DNA of 64,000 nt from CAZLMG01 sp964560765 (GCA_964560765.1 CAZLMG010000002.1:124001-188000), one strand, 5' to 3'. Counted from the stretch's first letter, positions 44,143 through 53,238 are shown. Notes: generated by a model from the sequence alone, not told the origin. Made by a program: numbers and translations.

Positions 44143-44895
44143 ATGGACCTTGCAAAAACCTGGATCCGAGCGGCCCTCAGAATCGCTGCCATACTTTGGC
44201 TGTGCGGCTGGACTCATGCCGCCTTGGGTCAGGGCTTCAGCAACGAGACGAAACCACCTGCAAAACCTTCTTCAAGTTCAAAAGGCAAAAATAGCGCCGG
44301 CAAATACTCAAACACAGACCGTAGCTTTGGTCTGGGCGGAGCGGTCGGTTACATCGAACGCGAGCACGTGGCGCACGGTGTCGAATTATTCTGGGAAGCG
44401 ACTCGATGGCAGCTGGGCCTCAGCCACCGCCAAGCCAACACTCATTTCGAGGAGGAAGTCATCCTCCCAAGCTCCTACGCTACCATTGACTCCGGGACGC
44501 ATGAATTCAAGCAGATGGAATTCATCGTTCGCATTTTTGTGACGCAAAGCCTGTTCGTCGGAATAGCTGGTGGGGTGGATCAACGTCAGTACCAACTCGA
44601 CATGCCAAGTCTAGATAGTGGCGCAAGAATCCGCCATACAGTCACTTCCGAATCACAGTATGTAAAGCTTGTTCTCGGTCAGGACTGGACATTTTGGACG
44701 CGCTTCTACTTGGGTGTAGACTGGGCCTCGCAAATGGTGCCCACCAAATCAGAGGCAAAACGTGTTATCGAAGATGGCACTACCTATGGTGCGCTTGATG
44801 AAGAATTTGGAGACTACTTCTATCGATTGATCGAGGATCACTTAGAAACCCCAACCGCGCAAGCCGGCTTCATACGACTGGGCATCCGCTTTTAA
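44143..44895 (+). CDS. Putative outer-membrane beta-barrel protein
   Basis: A 250-residue exported protein. The signal peptide (about 1-30, ending AALGQ) is followed by a Ser/Lys/Pro-rich linker and then alternating strands (GVELFWEATRWQLGLSHR, MEFIVRIFVTQSLFVGIAGGVD, YVKLVLGQDWTFWTRFYLGVDW). The last residue is Phe in GIRF, the typical recognition signal for the BAM complex. This looks like an eight- to ten-stranded barrel. Function unknown. Its end overlaps the convergent aminotransferase gene by 26 bp. Confidence 0.78.
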   Translation: MDLAKTWIRAALRIAAILWLCGWTHAALGQGFSNETKPPAKPSSSSKGKNSAGKYSNTDRSFGLGGAVGYIEREHVAHGVELFWEATRWQLGLSHRQANTHFEEEVILPSSYATIDSGTHEFKQMEFIVRIFVTQSLFVGIAGGVDQRQYQLDMPSLDSGARIRHTVTSESQYVKLVLGQDWTFWTRFYLGVDWASQMVPTKSEAKRVIEDGTTYGALDEEFGDYFYRLIEDHLETPTAQAGFIRLGIRF

Positions 44896-46078
44896 AGTCC
44901 AGTTCTACTAGAACTGCAGCCAATCGATCAAAATCTTGTGCGCAATTGTACGCCTGTGCGCAGCACCGCAGCCAAAGCTGTCCAGCGTGGACAGCAACAT
45001 TGATACTGATGCCAAACTCATCTCGAAATCTCTGCCTCCAAGCTTGCGCCGACACTTTTGAAGTTAGCTTCCCTGTCGGCAGGGGTACGGCAAACATCGA
45101 TGCATAATAATCAGAAGTATCCGGATGGGGCGGCGATGCTGACAGTGCGTCACAGACCTTTTGGCGGCCATATTGTGCGAGTTTATGATTCCTCATTTCA
45201 AGCTCGTGCCCCCCCAAACTTCGCCAATAATTAATACCGTTCTCGATGCAAAGCAACGGAGTCACATCAAACGTTCCGAGCCAAGCAAAGGCGCTGGCAA
45301 ACCCATCGTGAAAGAAATTACCGATGATCGGCGGCCGCACCGACGAATCCCGAAAGTTTCGGACATACAAGAATGCTGCTGAACGCGGCGCAAACAGCCA
45401 CTTATGGCAATTGCCAACATAATAGTCTGGCTGCCACTTCTGCAACAGAAGTGGAACTTGTCCCGGTGCGTGCGCACCATCGATTAATATGGCACATCCA
45501 TGCGACTTGGCGAGATGGATAAGGTTCTCGACCGGCATCACCAATGCCGTAGGCGAAGCGATGTGATCGATCACGAGCAGGCGAGTTCTCGGGGATAGGC
45601 TGCGAGCAATAGATTCAACAATATCCGCCGCACCGTCTGCGGCGAGCGGGAATGGGATTGGTACTTCACGCAGGACGACACCCCTGGCGGGTAACAGCTG
45701 TAGATAGGCGCGAACGGACGCATAGAGTTGATCGGTGAACACAACTTCATCGCCCGGCTGCCAATCAATGGAGTGCAGCACACTACTGTTGCCAAAAGTT
45801 GCGTTTGGAACCAGAACAACATCGTCCTTCGGCGCGCCGACGAATTCCGCTGCTACATCGCGCTGCCGTCGCCATAACAGCTGGAGCTCACCATCGTAAA
45901 ACCGATCGGGGAAACTCTCGACATGCGCCCGCCACGAAGATTGGGCTGCAAGCACCTTTTTGGGTGGGGCACCGAATGATCCATGATTCAGGAAGACGCG
46001 CGAGGGCACCTCATTAGCCAGTTCCCAATCGGAAATCGGCTGCATTGGCTGCGTCAAGTCAAACTTGTGATCCGCCAT
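44870..46078 (-). CDS. Class V aminotransferase-fold protein (isopenicillin N epimerase-like)
   Basis: A 402-residue PLP enzyme of fold type I. It has the N-terminal FLNHGSFGAPPKKVL, the pyridine-ring Asp in LIDGAHAPGQ, and the PLP lysine Lys226 in GNCHKWLFAPRSAAFL. These features match the CefD/isopenicillin-N-epimerase-like branch, members of which are mostly cysteine desulfurase-like or ergothioneine C-S lyase (EgtE)-like enzymes rather than true epimerases. It lies 21 bp after the persulfide dioxygenase-like gene, which makes a sulfur-related role attractive but unproven. No strong ribosome-binding site. Confidence 0.85.
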   Translation of the reverse strand: MADHKFDLTQPMQPISDWELANEVPSRVFLNHGSFGAPPKKVLAAQSSWRAHVESFPDRFYDGELQLLWRRQRDVAAEFVGAPKDDVVLVPNATFGNSSVLHSIDWQPGDEVVFTDQLYASVRAYLQLLPARGVVLREVPIPFPLAADGAADIVESIARSLSPRTRLLVIDHIASPTALVMPVENLIHLAKSHGCAILIDGAHAPGQVPLLLQKWQPDYYVGNCHKWLFAPRSAAFLYVRNFRDSSVRPPIIGNFFHDGFASAFAWLGTFDVTPLLCIENGINYWRSLGGHELEMRNHKLAQYGRQKVCDALSASPPHPDTSDYYASMFAVPLPTGKLTSKVSAQAWRQRFRDEFGISINVAVHAGQLWLRCCAQAYNCAQDFDRLAAVLVELDFKSGCPVV

Positions 46079-46099
46079 AGCGAGATTAGCACCTTTAGC

Positions 46100-46966
46100 C
46101 TATTCCCTGTGTCGGAGTGGAATCTTCAAGTAGATGGTACCGTTGTCTTCCTGTGTCGGCAACTGGCCGGCCGCCACATTAACCTGCACACTCTGGAACA
46201 ACAGGCGCGGTGCAGCTAGAGTCTTGTCCCGCTGTGAGCGAAAAGTTACGAACTGCTCTTCCGTGGTCGTCTCATTCAACTGAATGTTATGTCGCTTTTC
46301 GTCACCGATCGTAGACTGCCAGCGCAGTGGTCGTCCATTCGGCTGATAATCATGCCCGGTAAAGACACGAGTCTCCTCAGGCAGCGTGAACAGGCGGCGG
46401 GTCACCGAGCGGAACAGATCCCGGGCACTGCCTGCAGGGAAATCGCAACGTCCGGTGCCATAATCCGGCATGAACAATGCATCCCCTGTAAACACCGCGT
46501 CACCCATAACATAGGACGCACACGCTGGAGTATGGCCCGGAGTGAAAAGCACCCTTATCTCCAAGGTGCCGGCTTGAACGACTTCGTTGTCATGCAGCAA
46601 GCGGTCAAACTGCCGCCCATCTGTGGCAAAATGCTCGGGGAAATTGAATACATCTTTGAACAGCTCCTGCACGGCGGTAATCCGCGCACCGATCACAATT
46701 TTCGCATTGGGAAAATGCTTCGCGCGCAGAATATAGGCACCGGAAAGGTGATCAGCGTGGGCATGGGTTTCCATCAGAAAATGAACGGTCAGCTTCTGAT
46801 CCTGGCAAAACGCGACAACCTTTCGCAGAGAATCCTCCGATGAGGTCGATGCGCCCGGATCATAATCAAGGACCGGGTCTATCACGACGGCATCGCGACT
46901 TGCATCGTCGTATACGACGTACGTAAGAGTGTAGGTTACAGGGTCAAAAAACTCTTTTATTTGCAT
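46100..46966 (-). CDS. Persulfide dioxygenase-like metallo-beta-lactamase fold hydrolase
   Basis: A 288-residue MBL-fold protein of the ETHE1/Blh branch. The metal motif is THAHADH (His68, His70, Asp72, His73), with GHTPACASYVMGDAVFTGDALF and the ETHE1-like GRCDFPAGSARDLFRSV and FTGHDYQPNGR. Such enzymes oxidise glutathione persulfide to sulfite with a mononuclear iron. It directly follows two YeeE/YedE half-transporters, as in BigR-type sulfide-responsive operons. There is no rhodanese domain and no BigR regulator in the window. AGGAG precedes the start. Confidence 0.9.
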   Translation of the reverse strand: MQIKEFFDPVTYTLTYVVYDDASRDAVVIDPVLDYDPGASTSSEDSLRKVVAFCQDQKLTVHFLMETHAHADHLSGAYILRAKHFPNAKIVIGARITAVQELFKDVFNFPEHFATDGRQFDRLLHDNEVVQAGTLEIRVLFTPGHTPACASYVMGDAVFTGDALFMPDYGTGRCDFPAGSARDLFRSVTRRLFTLPEETRVFTGHDYQPNGRPLRWQSTIGDEKRHNIQLNETTTEEQFVTFRSQRDKTLAAPRLLFQSVQVNVAAGQLPTQEDNGTIYLKIPLRHRE

Positions 46967-46976
46967 CTGGTCACTC

Positions 46977-47405
46977 CTATCCGAGTGGCGGAAATCGTCT
47001 CTTCAAAACTCGAAAGGTCAGAATTCCGACAACCATAGCAGCAACGAACAGCACTGGCTCCGGGCGAAAAGAAGCAAGTGATACCAAACCAGGCCCAGGA
47101 CAGTATCCCCCAATTCCCCAGCCAATCCCAAAGATTGCAGATCCGACAAGAAGTTTGCGATCCACAGCATGGCGAGCGGGTATATGAAATTTTGCCTCAA
47201 AAATTGGAGAAGGGCGGTGCGCGATCATCCGGTAAGCGGCAGCGTGGACGCCGATTCCCCCGACCATCACAAAGACCAAAGTGGGATCCCATGCACCGAA
47301 AATATCCAGAAATCCGATGACTCGCGATGGCAAAGTCATGCCGGCCACACCCAGTCCAATGGCGAACAACATCCCCGATAAAAAAATGGCTAGCCGCGCC
47401 TTCAT
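46977..47405 (-). CDS. YeeE/YedE family half-transporter, second copy
   Basis: A 142-residue membrane protein with about four segments and the YeeE/YedE signatures GLGVAGMTLPSRVIGFLD and FGIGWGIGGYCPGPGLV, including the conserved Cys. In the family these import thiosulfate or related sulfur compounds (YeeE/TsuA), and paired half-size forms are known next to persulfide dioxygenases (PmpA/PmpB). The start is ATG 47405 with AGGAGG, overlapping the first copy by 4 bp (ATGA). The open frame reaches 47819, but that upstream part is a shadow of the first copy. Confidence 0.9.
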   Translation of the reverse strand: MKARLAIFLSGMLFAIGLGVAGMTLPSRVIGFLDIFGAWDPTLVFVMVGGIGVHAAAYRMIAHRPSPIFEAKFHIPARHAVDRKLLVGSAIFGIGWGIGGYCPGPGLVSLASFRPEPVLFVAAMVVGILTFRVLKRRFPPLG

Positions 47406-47830
47406 AAGCCACCTCCTAGCATTCGTCGCACGAATACGGTAAGCATTCCGGCGCCGACGAAAACACAAGTCGCGACAATTGAGCGACTTGAAAGGCGAGA
47501 GATCCCGCAAATTCCGTGGCCGGAAGTGCAACCACTCCCGAGCTGAGTGCCGAAACCAACAATCCAGCCAGCTAGGGCGATGGCGAATATACGTGGCTCG
47601 CCACCTTGTGCGGGGAAAGCTTGCGGATAGAGAAGCGACAACACGAGACCACCGGCAACCAGTCCGAGCAGCAGGATGATGCGCCAAACACGTTCGTCTC
47701 CGGACTGGTTCATGGCGCCCGCTAAAACTCCACTCACCCCAAATACCCGACCGACCGCCAACAAAAGCAGGGACGACGCAATACCGATCAGACCGCCCCC
47801 CAATAAGCCGGCCAGCCATGAAGTCTCCAT
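47402..47830 (-). CDS. YeeE/YedE family half-transporter, first copy
   Basis: A 142-residue membrane protein with YeeE/YedE motifs: VFGVSGVLAGAM and GFGTQLGSGCTSGHGICGISRLS. The GxGCTSGHG Cys lines the sulfur-compound path in related transporters. With the next gene it forms the two halves of one carrier. AAGGGGGA precedes ATG 47830. It lies 21 bp after the DUF420 gene and thus may be transcribed with the cytochrome oxidase operon. Confidence 0.9.
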   Translation of the reverse strand: METSWLAGLLGGGLIGIASSLLLLAVGRVFGVSGVLAGAMNQSGDERVWRIILLLGLVAGGLVLSLLYPQAFPAQGGEPRIFAIALAGWIVGFGTQLGSGCTSGHGICGISRLSSRSIVATCVFVGAGMLTVFVRRMLGGGL

Positions 47831-47851
47831 CAGGTCCCCCTTACCGGCGAT

Positions 47852-48262
47852 TCACCGTGATACGTGCACGAAATAATATACCAAGATACCGGTCAAACTC
47901 ACATACACCCAGATGGGGAGAGTAACCCGAGCTAGGCGTCGATGCTGCTGCAACTCGCCGCGAAAAGCTCGATACAAAAGCACGCCTACACCGATGGGAA
48001 CATAGGCCGCAAGAATTACATGTGTTACTAGAATTGGGTAATAAACAAAGGTCCAATCCCCCGTATAGCGTTTGGATTCACCACTGAAGTGGTACGTGAG
48101 ATAGCCAGCTAAAAATAAGCTTGAAGTAAAGACCGCAGCCAACATTACATTGCGATGAGCCAATAAGCGTCTCCGTCGAACGAGCTGGAAGCCGATCAAC
48201 AGAAGCGCCAACGACACGCTATTCATAATGGCGTTAAAAGTTGGGATATTTTCTCTTAGCAT
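47852..48262 (-). CDS. DUF420 membrane protein (oxidase-associated)
   Basis: A 136-residue protein with four membrane segments of the DUF420/COG2322 family, which occurs next to haem-copper oxidase genes and includes the oxidase assembly factor CtaM. Conserved His residues sit in LLAHRNVM, GYLTYHF and VTHVILAA. I chose ATG 48262 (MLRENIPTFNAIMNS), which matches the family start. The frame is open to 48331 with its own site TAGGTGA, but that would add a hydrophilic tail inside the preceding gene. Confidence 0.85.
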   Translation of the reverse strand: MLRENIPTFNAIMNSVSLALLLIGFQLVRRRRLLAHRNVMLAAVFTSSLFLAGYLTYHFSGESKRYTGDWTFVYYPILVTHVILAAYVPIGVGVLLYRAFRGELQQHRRLARVTLPIWVYVSLTGILVYYFVHVSR

Positions 48263-48272
48263 GTGGTTGCAC

Positions 48273-48875
48273 TTACCCTGATTGTGCAGGATCCGCGCGG
48301 GCGTCTCCCGAAATTCCATGTTTGGACTCACCTAAGCTGCCACGCTCGAACCACTGCTCCAGCCGTTCGACGTGCTCTTGATTCATCGGGCCGAAAAAAC
48401 GTTCGACGATTTCGCCACGCTCATTGATGAGAATCGAAGCCGGTAATTGCTGAATCTTATAGCGTCTTGCCGTCCTACCCTCTTCATCGTAGAGCACAGT
48501 ACCCAACAGGGGCCAATCACTCAGCGCCCGCTGCAGACGCGGCCACTCATCGTAGCTCGCCACTGCCAAAACCTGCAATCTACCGGCATATCCATTTACC
48601 AACTCATTAATCATTGGCTGCTCGGCGCGACAAATCAGGCACCAACTAGCAAAGAAATGCAGAAATACTGGCTGGTTGCGAAACTCGGACAGAGCACGTG
48701 CTGGCAGCAACTGCGAGGCGCCAAGTTGAGCTACGGGGTGCGTAAAGTCTGGCGCCAGCTCCACATGTCGCCGGCCCAGAGCAATCTGATCGAAAGGCCG
48801 CAACCGCTCTCGCGCGAAAAAATAACTGCCCACCACAATGAGCAATAGTGCAAAAAAATAAAGGGGTCGAATCAC
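48273..48875 (-). CDS. TlpA/DsbE-like membrane-anchored thioredoxin
   Basis: A 200-residue protein with an N-terminal membrane anchor (about 4-20) and a thioredoxin fold facing the periplasm. The redox motif is WCLIC (Cys79, Cys82) and the cis-Pro loop is QQLPASILIN. In oxidase operons such proteins reduce apo-subunit II or apocytochrome Cys, or deliver copper. The start is GTG at 48875 with GAGAGGA upstream. No separate Sco gene is in the window, so it may take that role; this is inference. Confidence 0.88.
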   Translation of the reverse strand: MIRPLYFFALLLIVVGSYFFARERLRPFDQIALGRRHVELAPDFTHPVAQLGASQLLPARALSEFRNQPVFLHFFASWCLICRAEQPMINELVNGYAGRLQVLAVASYDEWPRLQRALSDWPLLGTVLYDEEGRTARRYKIQQLPASILINERGEIVERFFGPMNQEHVERLEQWFERGSLGESKHGISGDARADPAQSG

Positions 48876-48914
48876 GGACCATCCTCTCGGCGCACGATCA
48901 TCGATGCAGAGCAG

Positions 48915-49151
48915 TTAAACGCCGGGAATGGAGGAATGGGGGTCTGCACGTTGAGTCCGCCGCCACAAGTAGTAACAAACGGAGCCAATCATAATGAGAG
49001 GGACGAATGTGAGCAAGCCAGTAGTAAAAATAAAGGCAAAACGCGCTCCTTCCTTGCCGACGCCACAGACGGGGCAAGCATAAAGCCGCGCGGGCAAGGC
49101 GAGAACGGCGATGCTGATCAGCAAACGCCAAAAAGTTTTTGCTGCCGCCAT
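48915..49151 (-). CDS. Small CPVCG membrane protein of the oxidase operon
   Basis: A 78-residue protein: signal-like first segment (about 5-24), then ACPVCGVGKEGARFAF, then a second membrane segment (about 44-64) and a short polar tail. The CPVCG pair is placed just outside the membrane, where it could bind copper or exchange disulfides. The start ATG 49151 follows the subunit III stop by one base (TAACATG), which suggests termination-reinitiation. I do not know a named family. Confidence 0.75.
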   Translation of the reverse strand: MAAAKTFWRLLISIAVLALPARLYACPVCGVGKEGARFAFIFTTGLLTFVPLIMIGSVCYYLWRRTQRADPHSSIPGV

Positions 49152-49152
49152 G

Positions 49153-49764
49153 TTAGAAATAAACCAACCCATAAAGTACCGGCCATACCCCAACAATGAA
49201 GTACCAATATATTTGTAGGGCTCCCAGTTGCGCTGCAGTTAACTTTCCGCTCTTCAGTCGAAAGTAGTACCAGCCTAATAACAAAATGGCCGAGGCTGCG
49301 TGGACCGCATGCGAACCAATCAGCAAGTAAAAACAAGCAGCAAACAGACCTGAAGTGATGGTCATCCCGTATTGAATCAGACCCACCCACTCATAGCCCT
49401 GAACGCCAACAAAAATCGCACCCAAAATGAGTGCCTGCAAATACCAAAAACTGATCATGGAGACGCGACCTCGCGTCATGGCTCGCCCAGCAAAAAACAG
49501 AGAAATCCCACTGCCGAAGAGTATCAGCGTGTTCAACGCGGTTGCCGCCACGGGCAAAGTCACACTGTCGGGAGGGACCCAGCCACCAACAGTTCCCCCC
49601 TTAATCACGAGATAGGCACTAATCAGGGCAGTGAAGAACATGACTTCCGTCAGGACGAATATGATCGTGCCCAAGATGGCACTAGGTATGACGGCATTCC
49701 CAGTTGATCTGCCCCCCATTACGGGTTGCCACACCATCGTCGTCTGCCCTGCCATACTGCTCAC
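49153..49764 (-). CDS. Cytochrome c oxidase subunit III-like protein, second copy
   Basis: A 203-residue protein with five membrane segments of the CoxC/CtaE family (GTIIFVLTEVMFFTALISAYLVI, GSHAVHAASAILLLGWYY). It is a paralogue of the subunit III at 50162 with its own sequence. Subunit III stabilises the catalytic core and its oxygen path. The start is GTG at 49764 or ATG 49755. Its position after subunit IV is unusual, because most operons have only one such gene. Confidence 0.9.
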   Translation of the reverse strand: MSSMAGQTTMVWQPVMGGRSTGNAVIPSAILGTIIFVLTEVMFFTALISAYLVIKGGTVGGWVPPDSVTLPVAATALNTLILFGSGISLFFAGRAMTRGRVSMISFWYLQALILGAIFVGVQGYEWVGLIQYGMTITSGLFAACFYLLIGSHAVHAASAILLLGWYYFRLKSGKLTAAQLGALQIYWYFIVGVWPVLYGLVYF

Positions 49765-49772
49765 TTTCTGCG

Positions 49773-50129
49773 TTACTTGGGCTCACCGCCAGAAATAGCA
49801 CCGGCGTGTTCCTCAATCAATTTGTGGGCCGCCTCATTCCGCCAATTCTGCCCATCCGGCTTCAAGATATCACCAGCGACGCCAATGAAAAATAAAAAGA
49901 CCATCAGCAGCATGCCGTACAACATATACCAGATGTAACGCTTTTCGACGTTCAAATGCATGAAGTACGCGGCTACCATCAAGGCCTTCACGATAGCGAT
50001 ACCAAAGGCCGTCACCAAGGTCACCCAAAGAATGCCAAGCTCAGGCCCGATCAAGCTAACGACCAGCAACACCAGTAGGACGGCCCAAATCTTGACATAG
50101 TATGCGGGAGAATGTGCATCAGCTGCCAT
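49773..50129 (-). CDS. ctaF: Cytochrome c oxidase subunit IV
   Basis: A 118-residue protein with three membrane segments and the bacterial COX4 pattern KALMVAAYFMHLNVEKRY. This small subunit helps assemble the CuB site of caa3/aa3-type oxidases. AGAGGTAA precedes the ATG. It sits between the two subunit III genes. Confidence 0.9.
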   Translation of the reverse strand: MAADAHSPAYYVKIWAVLLVLLVVSLIGPELGILWVTLVTAFGIAIVKALMVAAYFMHLNVEKRYIWYMLYGMLLMVFLFFIGVAGDILKPDGQNWRNEAAHKLIEEHAGAISGGEPK

Positions 50130-50161
50130 GGAACATTACCTCTCTTAAGTTGGGCACGCTT

Positions 50162-50740
50162 CTATTTCGCGATGTACAGCAGAGGGAACAAGAATATCCA
50201 AACGATATCGACAAAATGCCAATAGATCCCAATTAACTCAACACGGTGCATATTCTTTTGGCGCAGCACGTCAAACGAAATGATGCCCATGATGACCATT
50301 CCCGCAATCACATGCAAAGCATGCAAGCCCGCAGCGCTGTAATAAAACGACCAGAACAGATTGGCGCCAATGGTATAACCATGGGAAATTTCGTAGGCCC
50401 ATTCGAAGCCCTTGATGACCAAAAACGTCATGCCACCGCCAATCGTCAGCCAGATAAAGGTGAATGACTTCAGGGGGTCTTTATGCTCGGCATAATAATG
50501 CGCCAAGACGATGAACAAGCTAGAGGTCAAGAGGACAAAGGTGTTGATCGCACCAGCCATCGTATTCGTGTGCACCGAATACTCCGACCAATGGGAAAAC
50601 TTCAAACGCAGCAACAAATAACACATCAACAAACCGCCAAAGATGACGATCTCTGATCCTACAATCCACCATACTGCCAAACGGCCGGTTGGAATTCCCG
50701 TCGCACTTCGGCCTGTCGCTACTGGAACATGTGCTGCCAC
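50162..50740 (-). CDS. ctaE: Cytochrome c oxidase subunit III
   Basis: A 192-residue protein with five membrane segments. Family motifs: WWIVGSEIVIFGGLL, TFVLLTSSLFIVLAHYY and AAGLHALHVIAGM (conserved His), and WHFVDIVWIFLFPLLYI at the C-terminus. It associates with subunit I. The start is GTG at 50740 with GAGGGG upstream, 36 bp after ctaD. Confidence 0.93.
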   Translation of the reverse strand: MAAHVPVATGRSATGIPTGRLAVWWIVGSEIVIFGGLLMCYLLLRLKFSHWSEYSVHTNTMAGAINTFVLLTSSLFIVLAHYYAEHKDPLKSFTFIWLTIGGGMTFLVIKGFEWAYEISHGYTIGANLFWSFYYSAAGLHALHVIAGMVIMGIISFDVLRQKNMHRVELIGIYWHFVDIVWIFLFPLLYIAK

Positions 50741-50776
50741 GATTTAACCCCTCACAACGTCAATGTCGTTAAGATC

Positions 50777-52471
50777 TTATGCCTTCTGGTCTTGCGGCCA
50801 AAAATCTGTCGAACGGCCGGGAACGCTGTATTCGTAAGGCCCACGATAAACCTCTGGGAAGTGCGTAAAGTTCCCGTGCGGGGGTGGAGATGGAACCGTC
50901 CACTCCAGGGTGTTCGCCTCCCAGGGATTATTTCCCGCCTTCTTGCCCTTAAACATGCTGTGGAAAAAGTTCCAGAGGAATGGAATCTGAAACAGCAGCA
51001 TAGCGATCAACGCATAGGTGGCAATCGTGCGCGTCGCAACGATAGTTGGCTCGGCCAGCTCAGGAAAGTTCTGAGGGTTAAAAATCCGGCGATGCTCCCC
51101 GGCAGCCCCAGCATAAAACAGCGGAATGAAGATGAAGTTGAAAGAAATAACAGTGCCCCAGAAGTGAATTTTTCCCAGGGTTTCGTTCATCATCCGACCA
51201 AACATCTTCGGGAACCAGTAGTAGATCCCAGCAAACACCGCGATGATGGCGATCGGCACGAAGGTGTAGTGGAAATGCGCCACAACAAAGTACGAATCGT
51301 GGAAGTAAATGTCAGCACCGCTCGCGCCTAGAAAAATCCCGGTTACACCGCCAATCAAGAACTCTGCCATGAAGGCCAACGCAAAGAGCATCGCCGTGGT
51401 GAAACGAATGGAAGCGCCGTAAAGCGTTGCGATATAGACAAAACACATTTCAGCGATAGGCACCGAAATCAAGACTGTGGTGACCGTAAAGACATTGGCC
51501 ATGCGCGGATCGATACCGGCTACAAATTGATGGTGAGCCCAAACAAAGAAGCTCAAAACTCCCGTAGCAACGGCCGTATAAAGAATCACCTTATAGCCAA
51601 ACAACTTCTTGCGCGCGAATGTCGCCATCACGTCAGCAACAATCCCCATGGCAGGTAGCAAAACGACATAAACCTCAGGGTGACCAAAGAACCAAAAAAG
51701 ATGCTGCCACAAAACGGGATCGCCACCGCGTGCAGGATCAAAAAAGCCTGTACCGATGGTCTGATCGAACAGCAGCATCACTGCCCCAGCGATCAGCGGA
51801 CCCACGGACGCCATAAACAAGATGCTAGCGATGACGATCATCCAAATCACGATGGGGATGTCGTACATCTTCATGCCCTTGGCACGTGAATTCATCAGGG
51901 TTGTAATGAAGTTGATACCACCAAGAAGAAACGCGACGAACTCTAACGCGACTGCCACGAGCCAAAGGGTAGCGCCCCATGGGGTCAGGTTATAGTCGGC
52001 ATTCGCCGAGAGCGGCGGATAGGAAGTCCATGCGCCGCCGAAGCCACCACCCGGTACAAAGAACGACGCGATGAGGACGATCGCGCTGATCAAGAAGACT
52101 TGGTATGAGAGGCGATTGATACGCGGAAATACCATGTCGTCGCAGCCGATCATGAGCGGGATCAGGAAGTTTCCAAATGCGGCAATCAAAACCGGCATCG
52201 CCACCCAGAAAATCATGATGGTGCCGTGATTGGTAACGAGAGAGTTGTAGTCGGTCGGAGTCACTAGTCCGTAGCCCAGTACTTCTTGCCCTGGAAATGC
52301 TAGCTGCATGCGGAACACATAAACAAAGAAGCCACCAATAAGCGCCATGAACATGCCGGTGAGCATGTATTGCATGCCAATGACCTTGTGGTCCGTAGAG
52401 AAGATGTACTTCTGCCAGAAGCTCATTTCATGATGACCGTGATCGCCGTGATGTCCAACTGCCGTCGCCAT
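50777..52471 (-). CDS. ctaD: Cytochrome c oxidase subunit I
   Basis: A 564-residue catalytic subunit with twelve membrane segments that reduces O2 at the haem-CuB centre and pumps protons. WFFGHPEVYVVLLPAMGI contains the CuB His, the cross-linked Tyr and the D-channel Glu, so it is an A1-type enzyme rather than A2 (YSHP). WAHHQFVAG supplies the two other CuB His, and HFHYTFV the haem ligands. NHGTIMIFWVAMP is the usual first haem-ligand helix region. GAGG precedes the ATG. Confidence 0.96.
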   Translation of the reverse strand: MATAVGHHGDHGHHEMSFWQKYIFSTDHKVIGMQYMLTGMFMALIGGFFVYVFRMQLAFPGQEVLGYGLVTPTDYNSLVTNHGTIMIFWVAMPVLIAAFGNFLIPLMIGCDDMVFPRINRLSYQVFLISAIVLIASFFVPGGGFGGAWTSYPPLSANADYNLTPWGATLWLVAVALEFVAFLLGGINFITTLMNSRAKGMKMYDIPIVIWMIVIASILFMASVGPLIAGAVMLLFDQTIGTGFFDPARGGDPVLWQHLFWFFGHPEVYVVLLPAMGIVADVMATFARKKLFGYKVILYTAVATGVLSFFVWAHHQFVAGIDPRMANVFTVTTVLISVPIAEMCFVYIATLYGASIRFTTAMLFALAFMAEFLIGGVTGIFLGASGADIYFHDSYFVVAHFHYTFVPIAIIAVFAGIYYWFPKMFGRMMNETLGKIHFWGTVISFNFIFIPLFYAGAAGEHRRIFNPQNFPELAEPTIVATRTIATYALIAMLLFQIPFLWNFFHSMFKGKKAGNNPWEANTLEWTVPSPPPHGNFTHFPEVYRGPYEYSVPGRSTDFWPQDQKA

Positions 52472-52538
52472 AGTGCCTCAACTCAAGTCTGCTTGTTCAG
52501 AAATCCGAAAAACCCAGCCTCAAAAACTCCTGCGACTC

Positions 52539-53210
52539 CTACATCCCCGTCGACTTCGATTGCAGCCAAGCAATGTGCTGCTCCTCAGTCTCGATGTACA
52601 GTCGCGATCCCATGATTCCATGCCCAATTCCGCACATTTCTGCGCATTGAATATCAAACTCGCCCGTACGCGTCGGCTTGAACCAGCCGGTAATCACGCG
52701 CCCCGGAACTGCATCTTGCTTCAGCCGAAACACTGGAATTGAGAAACTGTGAAGAACATCAGTAGACTCAAGCTTAAAGTGGTAGGTCTTATCTACTTTC
52801 AAGTGAAGCTCGTCGACCGTTTCCACATCGTCGGGAGTGCCCAGCTCCCGGTCTTCCCCAGGATGCACGAAGCGCCAGGACCATTGCTGCCCGATGACGC
52901 GAATGGTCTCATCCGGTGGCGGCAAGTCTTGCTTGATCTTGTACCAAACCATGATTGCGACGACGACGATCACAACGTCGCAAGCCAACACCGCGTAGTG
53001 CGGAATCGCAATCCACTTCTTCTCTTCTTTCTTTTCGCCCGTAATGTACTGGGCCTTCACGCCGTCTTTCCGGCGAAATTTGAAAATGAAGTAGAAAAGA
53101 ACAAACTCCGCGACTAACAGCCAAAAGCCACCAAGAACAGCGATAATCAAGATGAGTTGATCGATGTCACCGGCGAAACTCGATGCGCTTAGCCGAATCA
53201 GGTCCATCAT
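52539..53210 (-). CDS. ctaC: Cytochrome c oxidase subunit II
   Basis: A 223-residue protein with two membrane segments (about 20-44 and 72-92) and a periplasmic cupredoxin domain. The dinuclear CuA ligands are His154, Cys189, Glu191, Cys193, His197 and Met200 (QCAEMCGIGHGIM). There is no fused cytochrome c domain, so the electron donor must be a separate cytochrome, probably the dihaem protein encoded just upstream. No cleavable signal peptide is evident. The start is a double ATG at 53210/53207 with GGAGAGG upstream. Confidence 0.95.
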   Translation of the reverse strand: MMDLIRLSASSFAGDIDQLILIIAVLGGFWLLVAEFVLFYFIFKFRRKDGVKAQYITGEKKEEKKWIAIPHYAVLACDVVIVVVAIMVWYKIKQDLPPPDETIRVIGQQWSWRFVHPGEDRELGTPDDVETVDELHLKVDKTYHFKLESTDVLHSFSIPVFRLKQDAVPGRVITGWFKPTRTGEFDIQCAEMCGIGHGIMGSRLYIETEEQHIAWLQSKSTGM

Positions 53211-53238
53211 ACCGAAATGCCTCTCCGCTCAGATCCGT

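Noticed and set aside
46977..47830. The two YeeE/YedE genes as one gene broken by a frameshift.
   Set aside because: Each half has its own ATG and ribosome-binding site with an ATGA overlap, and paired half-size forms are known in this family.
50777..53210. Oxidase as A2-type caa3 with fused cytochrome c.
   Set aside because: Subunit I has FGHPEVY with the A1-type Glu, and subunit II ends without a haem motif.
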